40,375 nt of DNA. Origin: Burkholderiales bacterium UBA2459 (GTDB lineage Bacteria > Pseudomonadota > Gammaproteobacteria > Burkholderiales > Burkholderiaceae_E). Positions 15,852 to 24,312 of this stretch are shown here, in pieces. Position 1 is the stretch's first letter. Each line of letters starts with the position of its first letter. The position numbers and the translations under genes were made by a program. A model generated the notes under the pieces. It was not told the origin of the DNA. It saw only the letters and a program-made list of their open reading frames with translations, and did no database searches. Location: assembly GCA_002342365.1 (NCBI GenBank), contig DDPV01000045.1:126175-166549 (forward strand). The letters are read 5' to 3'.

Positions 15852-16634
15852 ATGCTTGATGTTCGTGATGCGCCGCTTGTCCCATCCGTCTCATTTCTGA
15901 GAGGATTCTCAACGGCGCAGCGTATTCCAATCCTGCGAAGTATCCTGACCGTACAGAGCACCCTCAAGCGCGCCGCCTGGCTTGCTGTGATGTTTTGGCT
16001 TGGCTTCCCGGTGGCTGCAATCAGTCAGTCAACGCCTGGCACCGAAGCGCTTGACCCGACTGCATCGCAACCGATCTTTGAAGCAATCCGACGCGATGAG
16101 GTTTTCCGTTTGATGCGTATCATCGATACCGAATTTCGAACCAAAGCGCTGCCATCGCATCCGCTATGGGGTTCGCTGTTGCATAGTGCGGCGGCCGAGC
16201 GCGCGCCACAATGTCTGCGCTATTTGCTTAGCCGTAGCGATTTGCCGGTCGATGCAAGTAATCTGCGGGGCGAAACCGCTTTGATGCTTGCTGCAAAACA
16301 TGGCGATCTCGCCATGGCTGAGCAATTGCGCAAGCGTGGTGCGGAAATCAACCGACCCGGGTGGACTGCCTTGCACTATGCTGCCGCCTTCGGCCACACC
16401 TCGATGGTCGATTGGTTGCTCGGTCATGATGCCTACATCGACGCGGAGTCGCCGGGCAAAGTCACGCCGTTGATGATGGCCGTACGCGAGGGGCATGAGG
16501 CAGTCGCGATGCATTTGGTGCGCCTGGGCGCAGATATCAGCTACCGAAGCCAGGCAGGCTTTACAGCCATCGACTACGCGCGGCAACAGGGGCGAGATCA
16601 GTTTGCGCTTTGGCTTCTCGACCGGATTCGATAG
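15852..16634 (+). CDS. Exported ankyrin-repeat protein
   Basis: The 260-residue protein contains about four ankyrin repeats from residue ~115 onward, recognisable by the phrases GETALMLAAKHGDLAMAEQLRKRGAEIN, WTALHYAAAFGHTSMVDWLLGHDAYID, VTPLMMAVREGHEAVAMHLVRLGADI and FTAIDYARQQGRDQFALWLL (quoted in pieces, each the canonical TALHxAA pattern). A signal-like segment follows two basic residues at 39-40: a hydrophobic run at 41-57 ending AIS-QS. The leader is therefore unusually long (about 58 residues), and no better start exists inside it. Export to the periplasm and a protein-binding role are inferences. An ankyrin gene following the holB/ycfH set is, from memory, common in Burkholderiales. 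Confidence 0.82.
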   Translation: MLDVRDAPLVPSVSFLRGFSTAQRIPILRSILTVQSTLKRAAWLAVMFWLGFPVAAISQSTPGTEALDPTASQPIFEAIRRDEVFRLMRIIDTEFRTKALPSHPLWGSLLHSAAAERAPQCLRYLLSRSDLPVDASNLRGETALMLAAKHGDLAMAEQLRKRGAEINRPGWTALHYAAAFGHTSMVDWLLGHDAYIDAESPGKVTPLMMAVREGHEAVAMHLVRLGADISYRSQAGFTAIDYARQQGRDQFALWLLDRIR

Positions 16635-16672
16635 AAAGCCTCCCATCAGAAAGCTTTCGCATCGAATTTGCG

Positions 16673-16688
16673 CATAATCAATATTATG
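16673..16688 (+). promoter_or_regulatory. -10 box placed for a leaderless mnmC transcript
   Basis: CATAAT at 16673-16678 (five of six to TATAAT) ends seven bases before the ATG at 16686. A transcript started at the usual distance would begin at or one base before the start codon. No Shine-Dalgarno is present upstream of that ATG, consistent with leaderless translation. No good -35 is visible. Confidence 0.4.
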
Positions 16689-18557
16689 TCAACTCAAACC
16701 TGTGTGCAGGCTCAGGCTGTCTGGCAGGATGCACTGACCGTTTATGTGGATCCGGCCATGCGGACGATTCAAGCCTTGGCCTTGCAGGGACAAAGGCGTT
16801 TTCACATCCTTGAGCTTGGCTTTGGATCGGGCCTGAATCTAAGCGCCTTGATCGATGCCTGGTCAACGCATGCTTGCCCTGATTGGGAGCTCTATCTTCA
16901 TAGCGTTGAGCCTGACCCGCCAGATCCGGATGCCTTGCAGGCTTATTGGCATGCGTTTGCTGCTGCCGGATGCAGGTTGTCAGCACGCTGCTGGTTGGAG
17001 CGTCTGGATCCCGACTTTGCTTATGCCCTGCCAGGCTTGCATCGGTTCAAGATCAGCAAGGGTATGCTTTTTGATTTGCATGTGGCCAAGCTTGACGAGG
17101 CCCTTGTTCGATTGAACGCCTGCTTCGATCTGGTTTTTATGAAGGGCTTCGCAAAACCACACACAGCGGGGATTTGGCGAGGCGCAGTGATCCGCGCCAT
17201 GCGAAAACAGCTCGCTCAAGGGGCGCTGCTTTTAGGCGAGGGTTTTCCGAATGGGTTTTGTGATCGGCTCAGCGAGCTTGAGTTTGATGTGCGCCAGCAT
17301 CGCATCGGCCTGGGCCAAAGATGGCGCCTTCAGGCGCAGTATCGCCCTTTCAGGCGACCTAAAGTTCAGGCGAGATCCGAGCCCATTCGGGATTTGCTGA
17401 TTATCGGTGCGGGCCTCGCAGGTCAATGCATGGCAAGAGCCGCTTCGATGCGCGGTTTGGGCGTGAGCTGTATCGACCCGAAGGCGCAGCAAGATCAGCA
17501 GCCATCAGCGCAACTTCCTGCGTTTTTAGAGCATTTGCATGCTTCGCCGGACGACAATGCGCTCGCACGCTTAAGTCGTGCTGCGCTTTTGTCGTCGTAT
17601 CGACGCGCCGCTGAAGGGTCGATGTCGCTGCTTGAAACACGTGCTGTGGGCCGCATGCTTTCAGGGTCAAGCGAAGCAGCGTTTCTTGCCTGGCAAGCTC
17701 GCTTGCTCGCTAAGGATCAGGTATCGGATTTGCCCTTGAATCCTTGGAGTGCGCTTTGTCAACGACATGATGCGTCGCAGATTTTTTTCCCGAGGTCAAG
17801 GGCAATGGCACTGCCCGATCAACTTGCCACGCAGCCGATTCGTGCGCCTGTGGCAAAACTTTTTCGCGAAGCCAAGGGCTGGGTAGCGCTTGATGAGCAA
17901 GGTGTTGTGCTGGCTCAAGCGGGAGCCCTTGTGCTGTGCAGTCCGCAGGCCTTGTGCGAGCTTGGATTTCATCAAGGCACCGAGTTGCAGACCCGTCCTG
18001 GTGTAAGCATGGTCATTGATCTGCGGATGCTTGCGAGCAATCATCCGGTATGGTCGTTGTCAACAATTGTGTCGGACCAGCATCAGCTGGTTCGCCTGGA
18101 TGATCCCGCAAGGCTTTTGGTCGGTTCGCTTTACGGGAATCCAACGGACAATGAGGCCAAAGAATGCTTGTTCGGTGCAGTGCAACGCTTGCTCGGTCTC
18201 AAGGCTGATGCGGCCTATGCGCTTTCGCAGGCTCCAGCCAGCTTGTGGCGTGGGCTGCGCTATAGCGCCCCGGATCATTTGCCGATGATTGGCGCGCTTG
18301 CGGATCTACCGGCAATCGGTTTGCAGTTTGAGCAACTCAAATCGAATACCCGCCTTCCGATACCAAGGCTTGAGCAGGCCTATGCGTTAACCGCGCTCGG
18401 TTCTCGCGGTGCGCTGTGGGCGCCTTTTGGCGCTGAAGTTGTGCTTGACCTGATGCAGGCCATCCCCTGCCCTTTGACGGCCGACCTTTTATGGGCGATT
18501 GATCCGGCGCGCGGCTTGGTCCGTCAGATGCGTCGTGGCATCAGGCACAATGCCTGA
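16686..18557 (+). CDS. mnmC: MnmC-like bifunctional tRNA-modification protein, motifs degenerate in both halves
   Basis: MnmC finishes 5-methylaminomethyl-2-thiouridine at tRNA position 34: a C-terminal FAD oxidoreductase removes the carboxymethyl group and an N-terminal SAM methyltransferase adds methyl. The 623-residue protein has the right architecture: ILELGFGSGLN near 43-50, the dinucleotide motif IIGAGLAGQ near 240, and the C-terminal signatures APDHLPMIG near 528, ALGSRGALWAPFGAE and IDPARGLVRQMRR. However, the methyltransferase motif LDGFAPAKNPDMW reads MKGFAKPHTAGIW (Lys153 for Asp), the upstream LGD reads VAK, and in the oxidoreductase half the GNRQG/GNPAG and GGW segments of the FAD site are not recognisable. 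The frame is fully open. It may be neofunctionalised or decaying. Start at the ATG at 16686; no Shine-Dalgarno. Confidence 0.75.
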   Translation: MSTQTCVQAQAVWQDALTVYVDPAMRTIQALALQGQRRFHILELGFGSGLNLSALIDAWSTHACPDWELYLHSVEPDPPDPDALQAYWHAFAAAGCRLSARCWLERLDPDFAYALPGLHRFKISKGMLFDLHVAKLDEALVRLNACFDLVFMKGFAKPHTAGIWRGAVIRAMRKQLAQGALLLGEGFPNGFCDRLSELEFDVRQHRIGLGQRWRLQAQYRPFRRPKVQARSEPIRDLLIIGAGLAGQCMARAASMRGLGVSCIDPKAQQDQQPSAQLPAFLEHLHASPDDNALARLSRAALLSSYRRAAEGSMSLLETRAVGRMLSGSSEAAFLAWQARLLAKDQVSDLPLNPWSALCQRHDASQIFFPRSRAMALPDQLATQPIRAPVAKLFREAKGWVALDEQGVVLAQAGALVLCSPQALCELGFHQGTELQTRPGVSMVIDLRMLASNHPVWSLSTIVSDQHQLVRLDDPARLLVGSLYGNPTDNEAKECLFGAVQRLLGLKADAAYALSQAPASLWRGLRYSAPDHLPMIGALADLPAIGLQFEQLKSNTRLPIPRLEQAYALTALGSRGALWAPFGAEVVLDLMQAIPCPLTADLLWAIDPARGLVRQMRRGIRHNA

Positions 18558-18579
18558 TCGCCAGCCCAGGGGATGAACG

Positions 18580-18954
18580 ATGGCCACAGCATCAGGATTT
18601 GATTGCAGCAAGTGCCCTGGCTATTGTTGCACCTACCCCCGAATTGTGATCAGTCTGAAGGACTTGACTCGTATCGCGAGGCACTTCGAGATCAGCGAGG
18701 ATGAGGCGCGTCGCCAATTCACCAAGCCCTATAAGGATCAGGGCATGGATGAGATTGTCCTCAAGCATCAACGCGACAGCATTTACGCCTCGGTTTGCCG
18801 GTTTTTCGACACCGCGGCAAGACGTTGCACGATTTATAAGGCTCGCCCGAAGGTGTGCCGGAATTATCCGCACGGCAAACGCTGCGGTTACTACGAGTTT
18901 CTTCAGTTTGAGCGCGATCAGCAAGACGATCCAGATTTTATACCTTCAGCCTGA
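18580..18954 (+). CDS. YkgJ-family cysteine-cluster protein
   Basis: The 124-residue protein contains eight cysteines in the pattern of the YkgJ/CxxCxxCC family: Cys9, Cys12, Cys16 and Cys17 (CSKCPGYCC), then Cys73, Cys83, Cys93 (RPKVCRNYP) and Cys102. The family is thought to bind zinc or an iron-sulphur cluster; its function is not established. AGGGG precedes the ATG at 18580 by eight bases, and the gene lies 22 bases after mnmC on the same strand. Its last 37 bases overlap the 3' end of the convergent flavoprotein gene. Confidence 0.87.
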   Translation: MATASGFDCSKCPGYCCTYPRIVISLKDLTRIARHFEISEDEARRQFTKPYKDQGMDEIVLKHQRDSIYASVCRFFDTAARRCTIYKARPKVCRNYPHGKRCGYYEFLQFERDQQDDPDFIPSA

Positions 18955-20087
18955 GCGAGCGGCTTGGCGAACTTTTCCAGCAAACGCGGCGATGTCGTTG
19001 TGTACTGCAAGTGGATGGTTTTGCCAGGATAAACATAATCGCAGGAAGCATATGCGGCAAGGCATGCTTCATGAAATCCCGATACGATCAGTTTCTTTTT
19101 CCCAGGATACGACGCGATGTCGCCGATGGCAAAAATTGCTTGGCGACGGGTTTCAAAGCGTGCCGGGTCAACCGGAATATGGCCGGCTCGCATCCCAAGT
19201 TCCCAATTGAGCAAATGATCGGTTTTCGGTGACAAGCCGTGACAGATCAGAAGGTGATCGGCAGGCAGACGGACAAGGCCGCTTTTGTCGGGCGCTCTTT
19301 GTTCCATATCGATTCCCACAAGCCTGCCGCTTTGCTCATCAACGCAAAGGCCGCGGATTGTTGCCTGGTGAATCCGCAAGCGTCCCTGCCTGAGGGCTTC
19401 GGACAGGATGAGGCTGCTTGGTTCGGCGTCTTCATCCTGCATCGTTCTGAGGCCACTGCGTGCGATGAGATCAATCGATGCGGGTGCATGCGCTGCCGGG
19501 TATTGAAGCAAACGCTTCACAAGCGCCATCGCGCGCCTGCCACCACCGCTAATCAGGATGCGCTTTTGCTTGAGCGAATGTTCATCAGAAGGTAAGACGC
19601 CGTACCAAAGTTGTGAATTTTCAAGCGCTTGTGCAGCCTCTAGTCTTAGCCGCTTCGGCGCAAAGGCACCCACGCCCGATGCGACAAACACCGCCGCAAA
19701 TCGCTCCTGGTTCAAGAGCGACGATGCGTGATCGCAGGAGGCTGCTGCGCTTGGAAAAAAGCTCAGCCTGAATCCGACTTTTTCGTCCCCGCTGACATCG
19801 CCGATGAGGGTGTTCAGACAAAGCCTCGGGTTGGCGATTTGCGCCTGAGACCAAAGTCTTTGCACCAATTCGAATGCCCGGACCGATTCAAAACCTGGAA
19901 TGTCAAAAATTGGTTTATCGCCATAAAGTTCGTAGCACTGGCCTCCGATCTCAGGCAGCGAATCGACGATGGTGCAGGCAATGTCAAGAAGACCGAGTTG
20001 GAAAGCCAGATACAAGCCGCTGGGACCGGCGCCCACGATGATGACCTGCCCGGGCCTGCCAGCGCTGGCTTGATTCTGAGCTTCCAT
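18918..20087 (-). CDS. FAD/NAD(P)-dependent oxidoreductase, ferredoxin-NADP reductase type 2-like
   Basis: The 389-residue flavoprotein resembles thioredoxin-reductase-fold ferredoxin/flavodoxin-NADP reductases (YumC type). FAD-binding VIIVGAGPSGLYLAFQLG is at 15-32, the type-2 FNR signature PEIGGQCYELYGDKPIFDIPG at about 45-65, the NAD(P)-site ISGGGRRAM in the middle, and FAIGDIASYPGKKKLIVSGFHEA near the C-terminus. The redox-active CxxC pair of true thioredoxin reductases is absent. It is longer than typical FNR2 proteins and has a low-complexity serine/alanine insertion (FFPSAAASCDHASSLL). The preferred start is the ATG at 20087, preceded by CAGGAG; the ATG at 20120 shares one base with the purL stop (TGATG) and would add 11 residues. 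Linkage to purL suggests co-transcription, not shared chemistry. Confidence 0.85.
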   Translation of the reverse strand: MEAQNQASAGRPGQVIIVGAGPSGLYLAFQLGLLDIACTIVDSLPEIGGQCYELYGDKPIFDIPGFESVRAFELVQRLWSQAQIANPRLCLNTLIGDVSGDEKVGFRLSFFPSAAASCDHASSLLNQERFAAVFVASGVGAFAPKRLRLEAAQALENSQLWYGVLPSDEHSLKQKRILISGGGRRAMALVKRLLQYPAAHAPASIDLIARSGLRTMQDEDAEPSSLILSEALRQGRLRIHQATIRGLCVDEQSGRLVGIDMEQRAPDKSGLVRLPADHLLICHGLSPKTDHLLNWELGMRAGHIPVDPARFETRRQAIFAIGDIASYPGKKKLIVSGFHEACLAAYASCDYVYPGKTIHLQYTTTSPRLLEKFAKPLAQAEGIKSGSSC

Positions 20088-20119
20088 GCTGGAGGACTCC
20101 TGAAAGTCGCTGCCTTTCA

Positions 20120-23100
20120 TCAGCCTGCCGCAAAGCGCCGCATGTTGTCGAACATCGCAAACCAGGGCGTTGTGTCGGTCCAAGCGGGGTCGGTCCAGGA
20201 AAGCTGCCGGGCAAGAAATGAACGCTCCGGATGCGGCATCACAATCAGCACCCTGCCCTCGGAGGCGCAAAGACTTGCGATGCCTTCAGGCGAGCCGTTG
20301 GGATTTTCAGGATAAAGGCTGGCAATCGAACCGTCTGCGAGCGCATAGCGCATGCCGACGATCGCGCGATCGATTGAAGCGGGGTCATCAAAGCTTGCTC
20401 GCCCTTCCCCGTGCGATACAACGATCGGCAATAAGGACCCGGCAAAGCCCTCAAGCCATGGGCTGTCTATGGCTTCGACCCTGACAAGGCTCAAGCGGCC
20501 CTCAAACTGACCCGAACGATTTTTCAGAAAACGCGGCCAGTGCTCTGCACCCGGGATGATTGACTTGAGTTGCACCATCATCTGACAGCCATTACAAACG
20601 CCTAGGCTGAAGCTGTCCTCGCGCGCGAAAAACTGCGCAAACTGATCTTTCAACTGCGTATGAAGCAGGATGCTTTTTGCCCATGCGCTGCCTGCACCGA
20701 GCACATCGCCATAGGAAAAGCCGCCACAGGCAGCCAGACCACGAAAACCTTCAGTCCCATCGTTGAGCGAGAAGCGTCCTGCGATCAGGTCGGTCATGGT
20801 CACGTCGACCGCTTCAAAGCCCGCACGGGTGAAGACTGCAGCCATTTCCTTGTGGCTGTTGACGCCCTGTTCGCGAAGAATTGCGACCCGGGGGGGCTTA
20901 AGACCCACCATGGCCGGTGCAGCGATCGATCTGCGAGCGCTGAGGCTTTCTGAAGGCGCTGATCGGAGCATTGACAAGGGTCGATTCAAACGCTCGTATT
21001 CCTCCCGAGCGCAATCGGCATCGTCACGCAAACTCGCCATCCGGTACGAAGGCTCAGTCCAAATTGCTTGCAACACTGAACGATCTTCTTCGTATAACAA
21101 CTTTGCATCGCGATAAATACTGATCCGGTCCTGTGGGTTGACACGACCCACCACATGCGTGCATTTCGAGAGCCCCTGAGCACGCAGACGGGCAAAGACC
21201 TGATCGCGGTCCTTAGGACTCACCTGGATCACGACGCCAAGCTCTTCGTTAAAAAGCGCCTCAAGGGTTTTCTCATGACGCTGAACGCTGACTTGATCGG
21301 GGCGAATCTTGAAGTCTCCCCAGTCAGCAGCCTGTGCGTCCATCGTGAGCAAGTCAAGGTTGATACTCGCCCCGCAACGGCCAGCAAAACACATCTCGCA
21401 AACACAGGCCCATAAGCCACCGTCGCTGCGGTCATGAACCGCCTGCACCAAGCCTTCACGGATCAGCGCTGACAGCGTTGGCGCAAGAGCCATCAACAGC
21501 TCGGGTGCGTCCAAATCGGGCGTGATGCTGTCATGCTGGGAAAAGCACTGAGTCAAAATGCTGCCGCCCATGCGCTTTTTTCCATCAGCCAGATCAATCA
21601 GTAACAACACACCGGCGTCAAGCTCCTCAGCGCTTTGTTGCAGCTGCGGTGTTTTGCAGTGTCGGATATCGTCAACCGGTGCCCAAGCGCTTGCGACCAG
21701 CGTGACCGGTGAAAGTACGTCGATGGCTTCACCTTGCTGCTGCAAGGTTGCCCGCATCGACAAGGAGTCCTTTCCGACCGGAATCGCCACACCGAGCTTT
21801 TGTGCAAGCTCGCTCAAGGCCTGGACTGCATCGTAGAGGTCAGCATCTTCATCAGCGCGACCGCAGGCGGCCATCCAGTTGGCCGAAAACTTCACGCTTT
21901 TGATGTCCGATAAACCGGTTCCGAGCAAGTTCGTAATCGCCTCGCCCATGGCCATTCGCGAGGCAGCGGCGGGTTGCCAAACAGCAATCGGTGCGCGCTC
22001 GCCAACGGCCAATGCGTCGCCCTGAAAACCGGCAAAGTCGCGCAAACCCACGCCGCAGTCAGCCACCGGAACCTGCCAGGGGCCCACCATCGGATCACGG
22101 TGGGAGAGCCCGCCAACGCTTCGATCGCCAATGGTAATCAGGTAGGACTTGCTGGCCACGCTCGGGTGACGAAGCACCTCCTGGCAGGCGCTTGCCAGCT
22201 CAATTTGTGTGCTGTCAAGCCGCAGGCTCGGGCGCAATCGCCGACGCGCATCCCGAGACAGTCTTGGGGTGCTGCCAAGAATCATGTCCAAAGGCATTTG
22301 AACCGGCTGATCCGTCGATGGATCGTCGCGATGCGCAAGGAGTCGCAAAAGACCGGAATCATTCACCTCGCCGATGACCGCAAATGGGCAGCGCTCGCGT
22401 TCACATAGCGCTGCAAAGCCACCTAGCATCTCCGGCGCAATCGCAAGTGCATAGCGTTCTTGTGACTCATTGCACCAGATTTCAGCCGGACTCATCCCTT
22501 GTTCATCAACCGGTATCGATGCAAGAACGATATCAGCGCCCTGCCCTTTGCCGTGCACCAACTCGGGAAAAGCATTGGACAAGCCGCCTGCCCCGACATC
22601 ATGGATTGCAACGATAGGGTTTGCTTTGCCAAGCGCCACGCAGGATTCGATCACTTGTTGCGCTCGCCTTTGCATTTCAGGGTTTGCGCGTTGAACCGAA
22701 TCAAAATCAAGAGCGGTCGAATTACTGCCCGATGAGAGGCTCGAAGCAGCGCCGCCACCCATGCCGATCCGAAAACCGGGGCCACCAAGCTGGATGAGCA
22801 AATGTCCGCTTTGTCGTTCTTTTTTCTGGACCTGTTCCTCGTCAATCTGGCCCACCCCGCCCGCGATCATGACCGGCTTTCGGTAGCCGCGACGCTCACC
22901 CAGCACATCGTGTTCGAAGCTCCGAAAGTAACCGAGCAAATTCGGCCTTCCAAACTCATTGTTGAATGAGGCTGCGCCAAGCGGCCCTTCAAGCATGATG
23001 CTTAGGGGATCCGAGAGGCGTTCACTGTGGGCGATTCCGTCTTCCCAGCGCTGCGCAAAGCCCGGTATTCGAAGCTGTGAAACGCTGAATCCGGTCATCC

Positions 23101-24184
23101 CAAACCTTGGCATCGCCCCGCGTCCGGTCGCCGCTTCGTCGCGAATTTCGCCGCCTGCGCCTGTGGCAGAGCCAGGATGCGGTGCAATCGCTGTTGGATG
23201 GTTATGCGTTTCTACTTTAAGAACGCTATGCATCAGGGCATCAACCGCGCGATAAACCTTGGTCTCAGGATCGGGCAAGAGCCATTGTGCGATTCCTCCG
23301 GTGAGCACCGCAGCGTTATCACTGTAGGCAAGCTCAACGCCATCGGGGTGCGCCGCATGCGTTTGGCGAATCAGGTCAAACAGACTCGCCTGCTGCTCGA
23401 TGGCATCGATCGAAAATCGCGCATTGAAAATCTTGTGGCGACAATGTTCTGAGTTTGCCTGCGCAAACATCATCAACTCCACTTCGGTCGGATTTCGCCC
23501 CAGCCCTCCAAAGGCATCGGCAAGATAATCGATTTCCTGCGCGTCCAGCGCAAGGCCAAGGCTGCGATTTGCCTGCTCGATGGCCTGCCTGCCCTCGGCC
23601 ATCAGGTTCACCATCGCTGCAGGAGTTGTTTTCGCTTGAGCAAACCAGCTTTGCAGATCAGGCAAGCGGTTGAGGCAAGTTTGCGTCATCGGATCATGAA
23701 CAAGCCTCGCCAAGGGGCCATCGGCTGCGAGCAGTTGCGCTGCGCTGTTTTCCGATGTGCCAGGCATAGCACTTGCGAGATCCGCCTCAAAGCATATGCC
23801 CCGGTCAAGCGTCAGCAGACCTTGGACCCCGGTAAGCGCCGCAATCTCCTTGGTCTTGCTCGACCAAGGGGAAATCGTTCCGCGTCGGGGCATCACCCAA
23901 AGGGCGGGTCCGCTGGGCTGCGCAGCTTCGATCGGATGGCGTCCCATCGCGCCGTCTTCGCACAAGAGCTCAAAAAAGATCGCCTCAGCTTGTTGCGCTG
24001 CTGCTGCGCTGCTAAAGCTTCCCACGTAAACAAGCCGTGCCCTGAGCGCAGCAAGCGGGTAGCGAGCCTGGCTAAGCTGGGTTTGCAGTTTGCCCAGGCT
24101 TGGCGCGCTCAGCGCCGGCGGGCCCAGGTAGGCAAAGAAAGCATGAGGCGCTGAGGCTGAAAGGCGGTGTTCTTCTTGGGTCAA
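20120..24184 (-). CDS. purL: Phosphoribosylformylglycinamidine synthase (large single-chain PurL)
   Basis: PurL converts formylglycinamide ribonucleotide, glutamine and ATP to FGAM in purine synthesis. The 1354-residue protein is the long proteobacterial form: N-terminal PurS-like region, linker, two AIRS-type halves (NSEHCRHKIFNARF; GIGGGAASS-like segment IGMGGGAASSLSSG; VGPWQVPVADCGVG) and a C-terminal class I glutaminase with Cys1197 in GVCNGCQMM and PHPERSF. The start is TTG at 24184: it has a perfect AGGAGG six bases upstream and gives the family-like N-terminus. Another TTG at 24214 is less likely because it lies upstream of that ribosome site. The gene is divergent from the acyl-CoA dehydrogenase pair; TAAAAT at 24232-24237 on the minus strand is a possible -10. 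Confidence 0.95.
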   Translation of the reverse strand: MTQEEHRLSASAPHAFFAYLGPPALSAPSLGKLQTQLSQARYPLAALRARLVYVGSFSSAAAAQQAEAIFFELLCEDGAMGRHPIEAAQPSGPALWVMPRRGTISPWSSKTKEIAALTGVQGLLTLDRGICFEADLASAMPGTSENSAAQLLAADGPLARLVHDPMTQTCLNRLPDLQSWFAQAKTTPAAMVNLMAEGRQAIEQANRSLGLALDAQEIDYLADAFGGLGRNPTEVELMMFAQANSEHCRHKIFNARFSIDAIEQQASLFDLIRQTHAAHPDGVELAYSDNAAVLTGGIAQWLLPDPETKVYRAVDALMHSVLKVETHNHPTAIAPHPGSATGAGGEIRDEAATGRGAMPRFGMTGFSVSQLRIPGFAQRWEDGIAHSERLSDPLSIMLEGPLGAASFNNEFGRPNLLGYFRSFEHDVLGERRGYRKPVMIAGGVGQIDEEQVQKKERQSGHLLIQLGGPGFRIGMGGGAASSLSSGSNSTALDFDSVQRANPEMQRRAQQVIESCVALGKANPIVAIHDVGAGGLSNAFPELVHGKGQGADIVLASIPVDEQGMSPAEIWCNESQERYALAIAPEMLGGFAALCERERCPFAVIGEVNDSGLLRLLAHRDDPSTDQPVQMPLDMILGSTPRLSRDARRRLRPSLRLDSTQIELASACQEVLRHPSVASKSYLITIGDRSVGGLSHRDPMVGPWQVPVADCGVGLRDFAGFQGDALAVGERAPIAVWQPAAASRMAMGEAITNLLGTGLSDIKSVKFSANWMAACGRADEDADLYDAVQALSELAQKLGVAIPVGKDSLSMRATLQQQGEAIDVLSPVTLVASAWAPVDDIRHCKTPQLQQSAEELDAGVLLLIDLADGKKRMGGSILTQCFSQHDSITPDLDAPELLMALAPTLSALIREGLVQAVHDRSDGGLWACVCEMCFAGRCGASINLDLLTMDAQAADWGDFKIRPDQVSVQRHEKTLEALFNEELGVVIQVSPKDRDQVFARLRAQGLSKCTHVVGRVNPQDRISIYRDAKLLYEEDRSVLQAIWTEPSYRMASLRDDADCAREEYERLNRPLSMLRSAPSESLSARRSIAAPAMVGLKPPRVAILREQGVNSHKEMAAVFTRAGFEAVDVTMTDLIAGRFSLNDGTEGFRGLAACGGFSYGDVLGAGSAWAKSILLHTQLKDQFAQFFAREDSFSLGVCNGCQMMVQLKSIIPGAEHWPRFLKNRSGQFEGRLSLVRVEAIDSPWLEGFAGSLLPIVVSHGEGRASFDDPASIDRAIVGMRYALADGSIASLYPENPNGSPEGIASLCASEGRVLIVMPHPERSFLARQLSWTDPAWTDTTPWFAMFDNMRRFAAG

Positions 24185-24271
24185 GGCGCACCTCCTGCGC
24201 GTGGCTGGAGACAAAAAAATCCCCTGAGCTGATTTTATCGTTTGCTACCGTTACACTCCCTGAACAAACAC

Positions 24272-24281
24272 ATGACGTCAT
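24272..24281. promoter_or_regulatory. Perfect 10-bp palindrome in the purL/acyl-CoA dehydrogenase promoter region
   Basis: ATGACGTCAT at 24272-24281 is a perfect palindrome 32 bases before the GTG start of the first acyl-CoA dehydrogenase and about 90 bases before purL. Its position suits an operator for the dehydrogenase pair. A ten-base palindrome can arise by chance, and no regulator is adjacent. Confidence 0.3.
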
Positions 24282-24312
24282 TGCAAGTAATCATCGAATC
24301 AAAGGAAACAAC

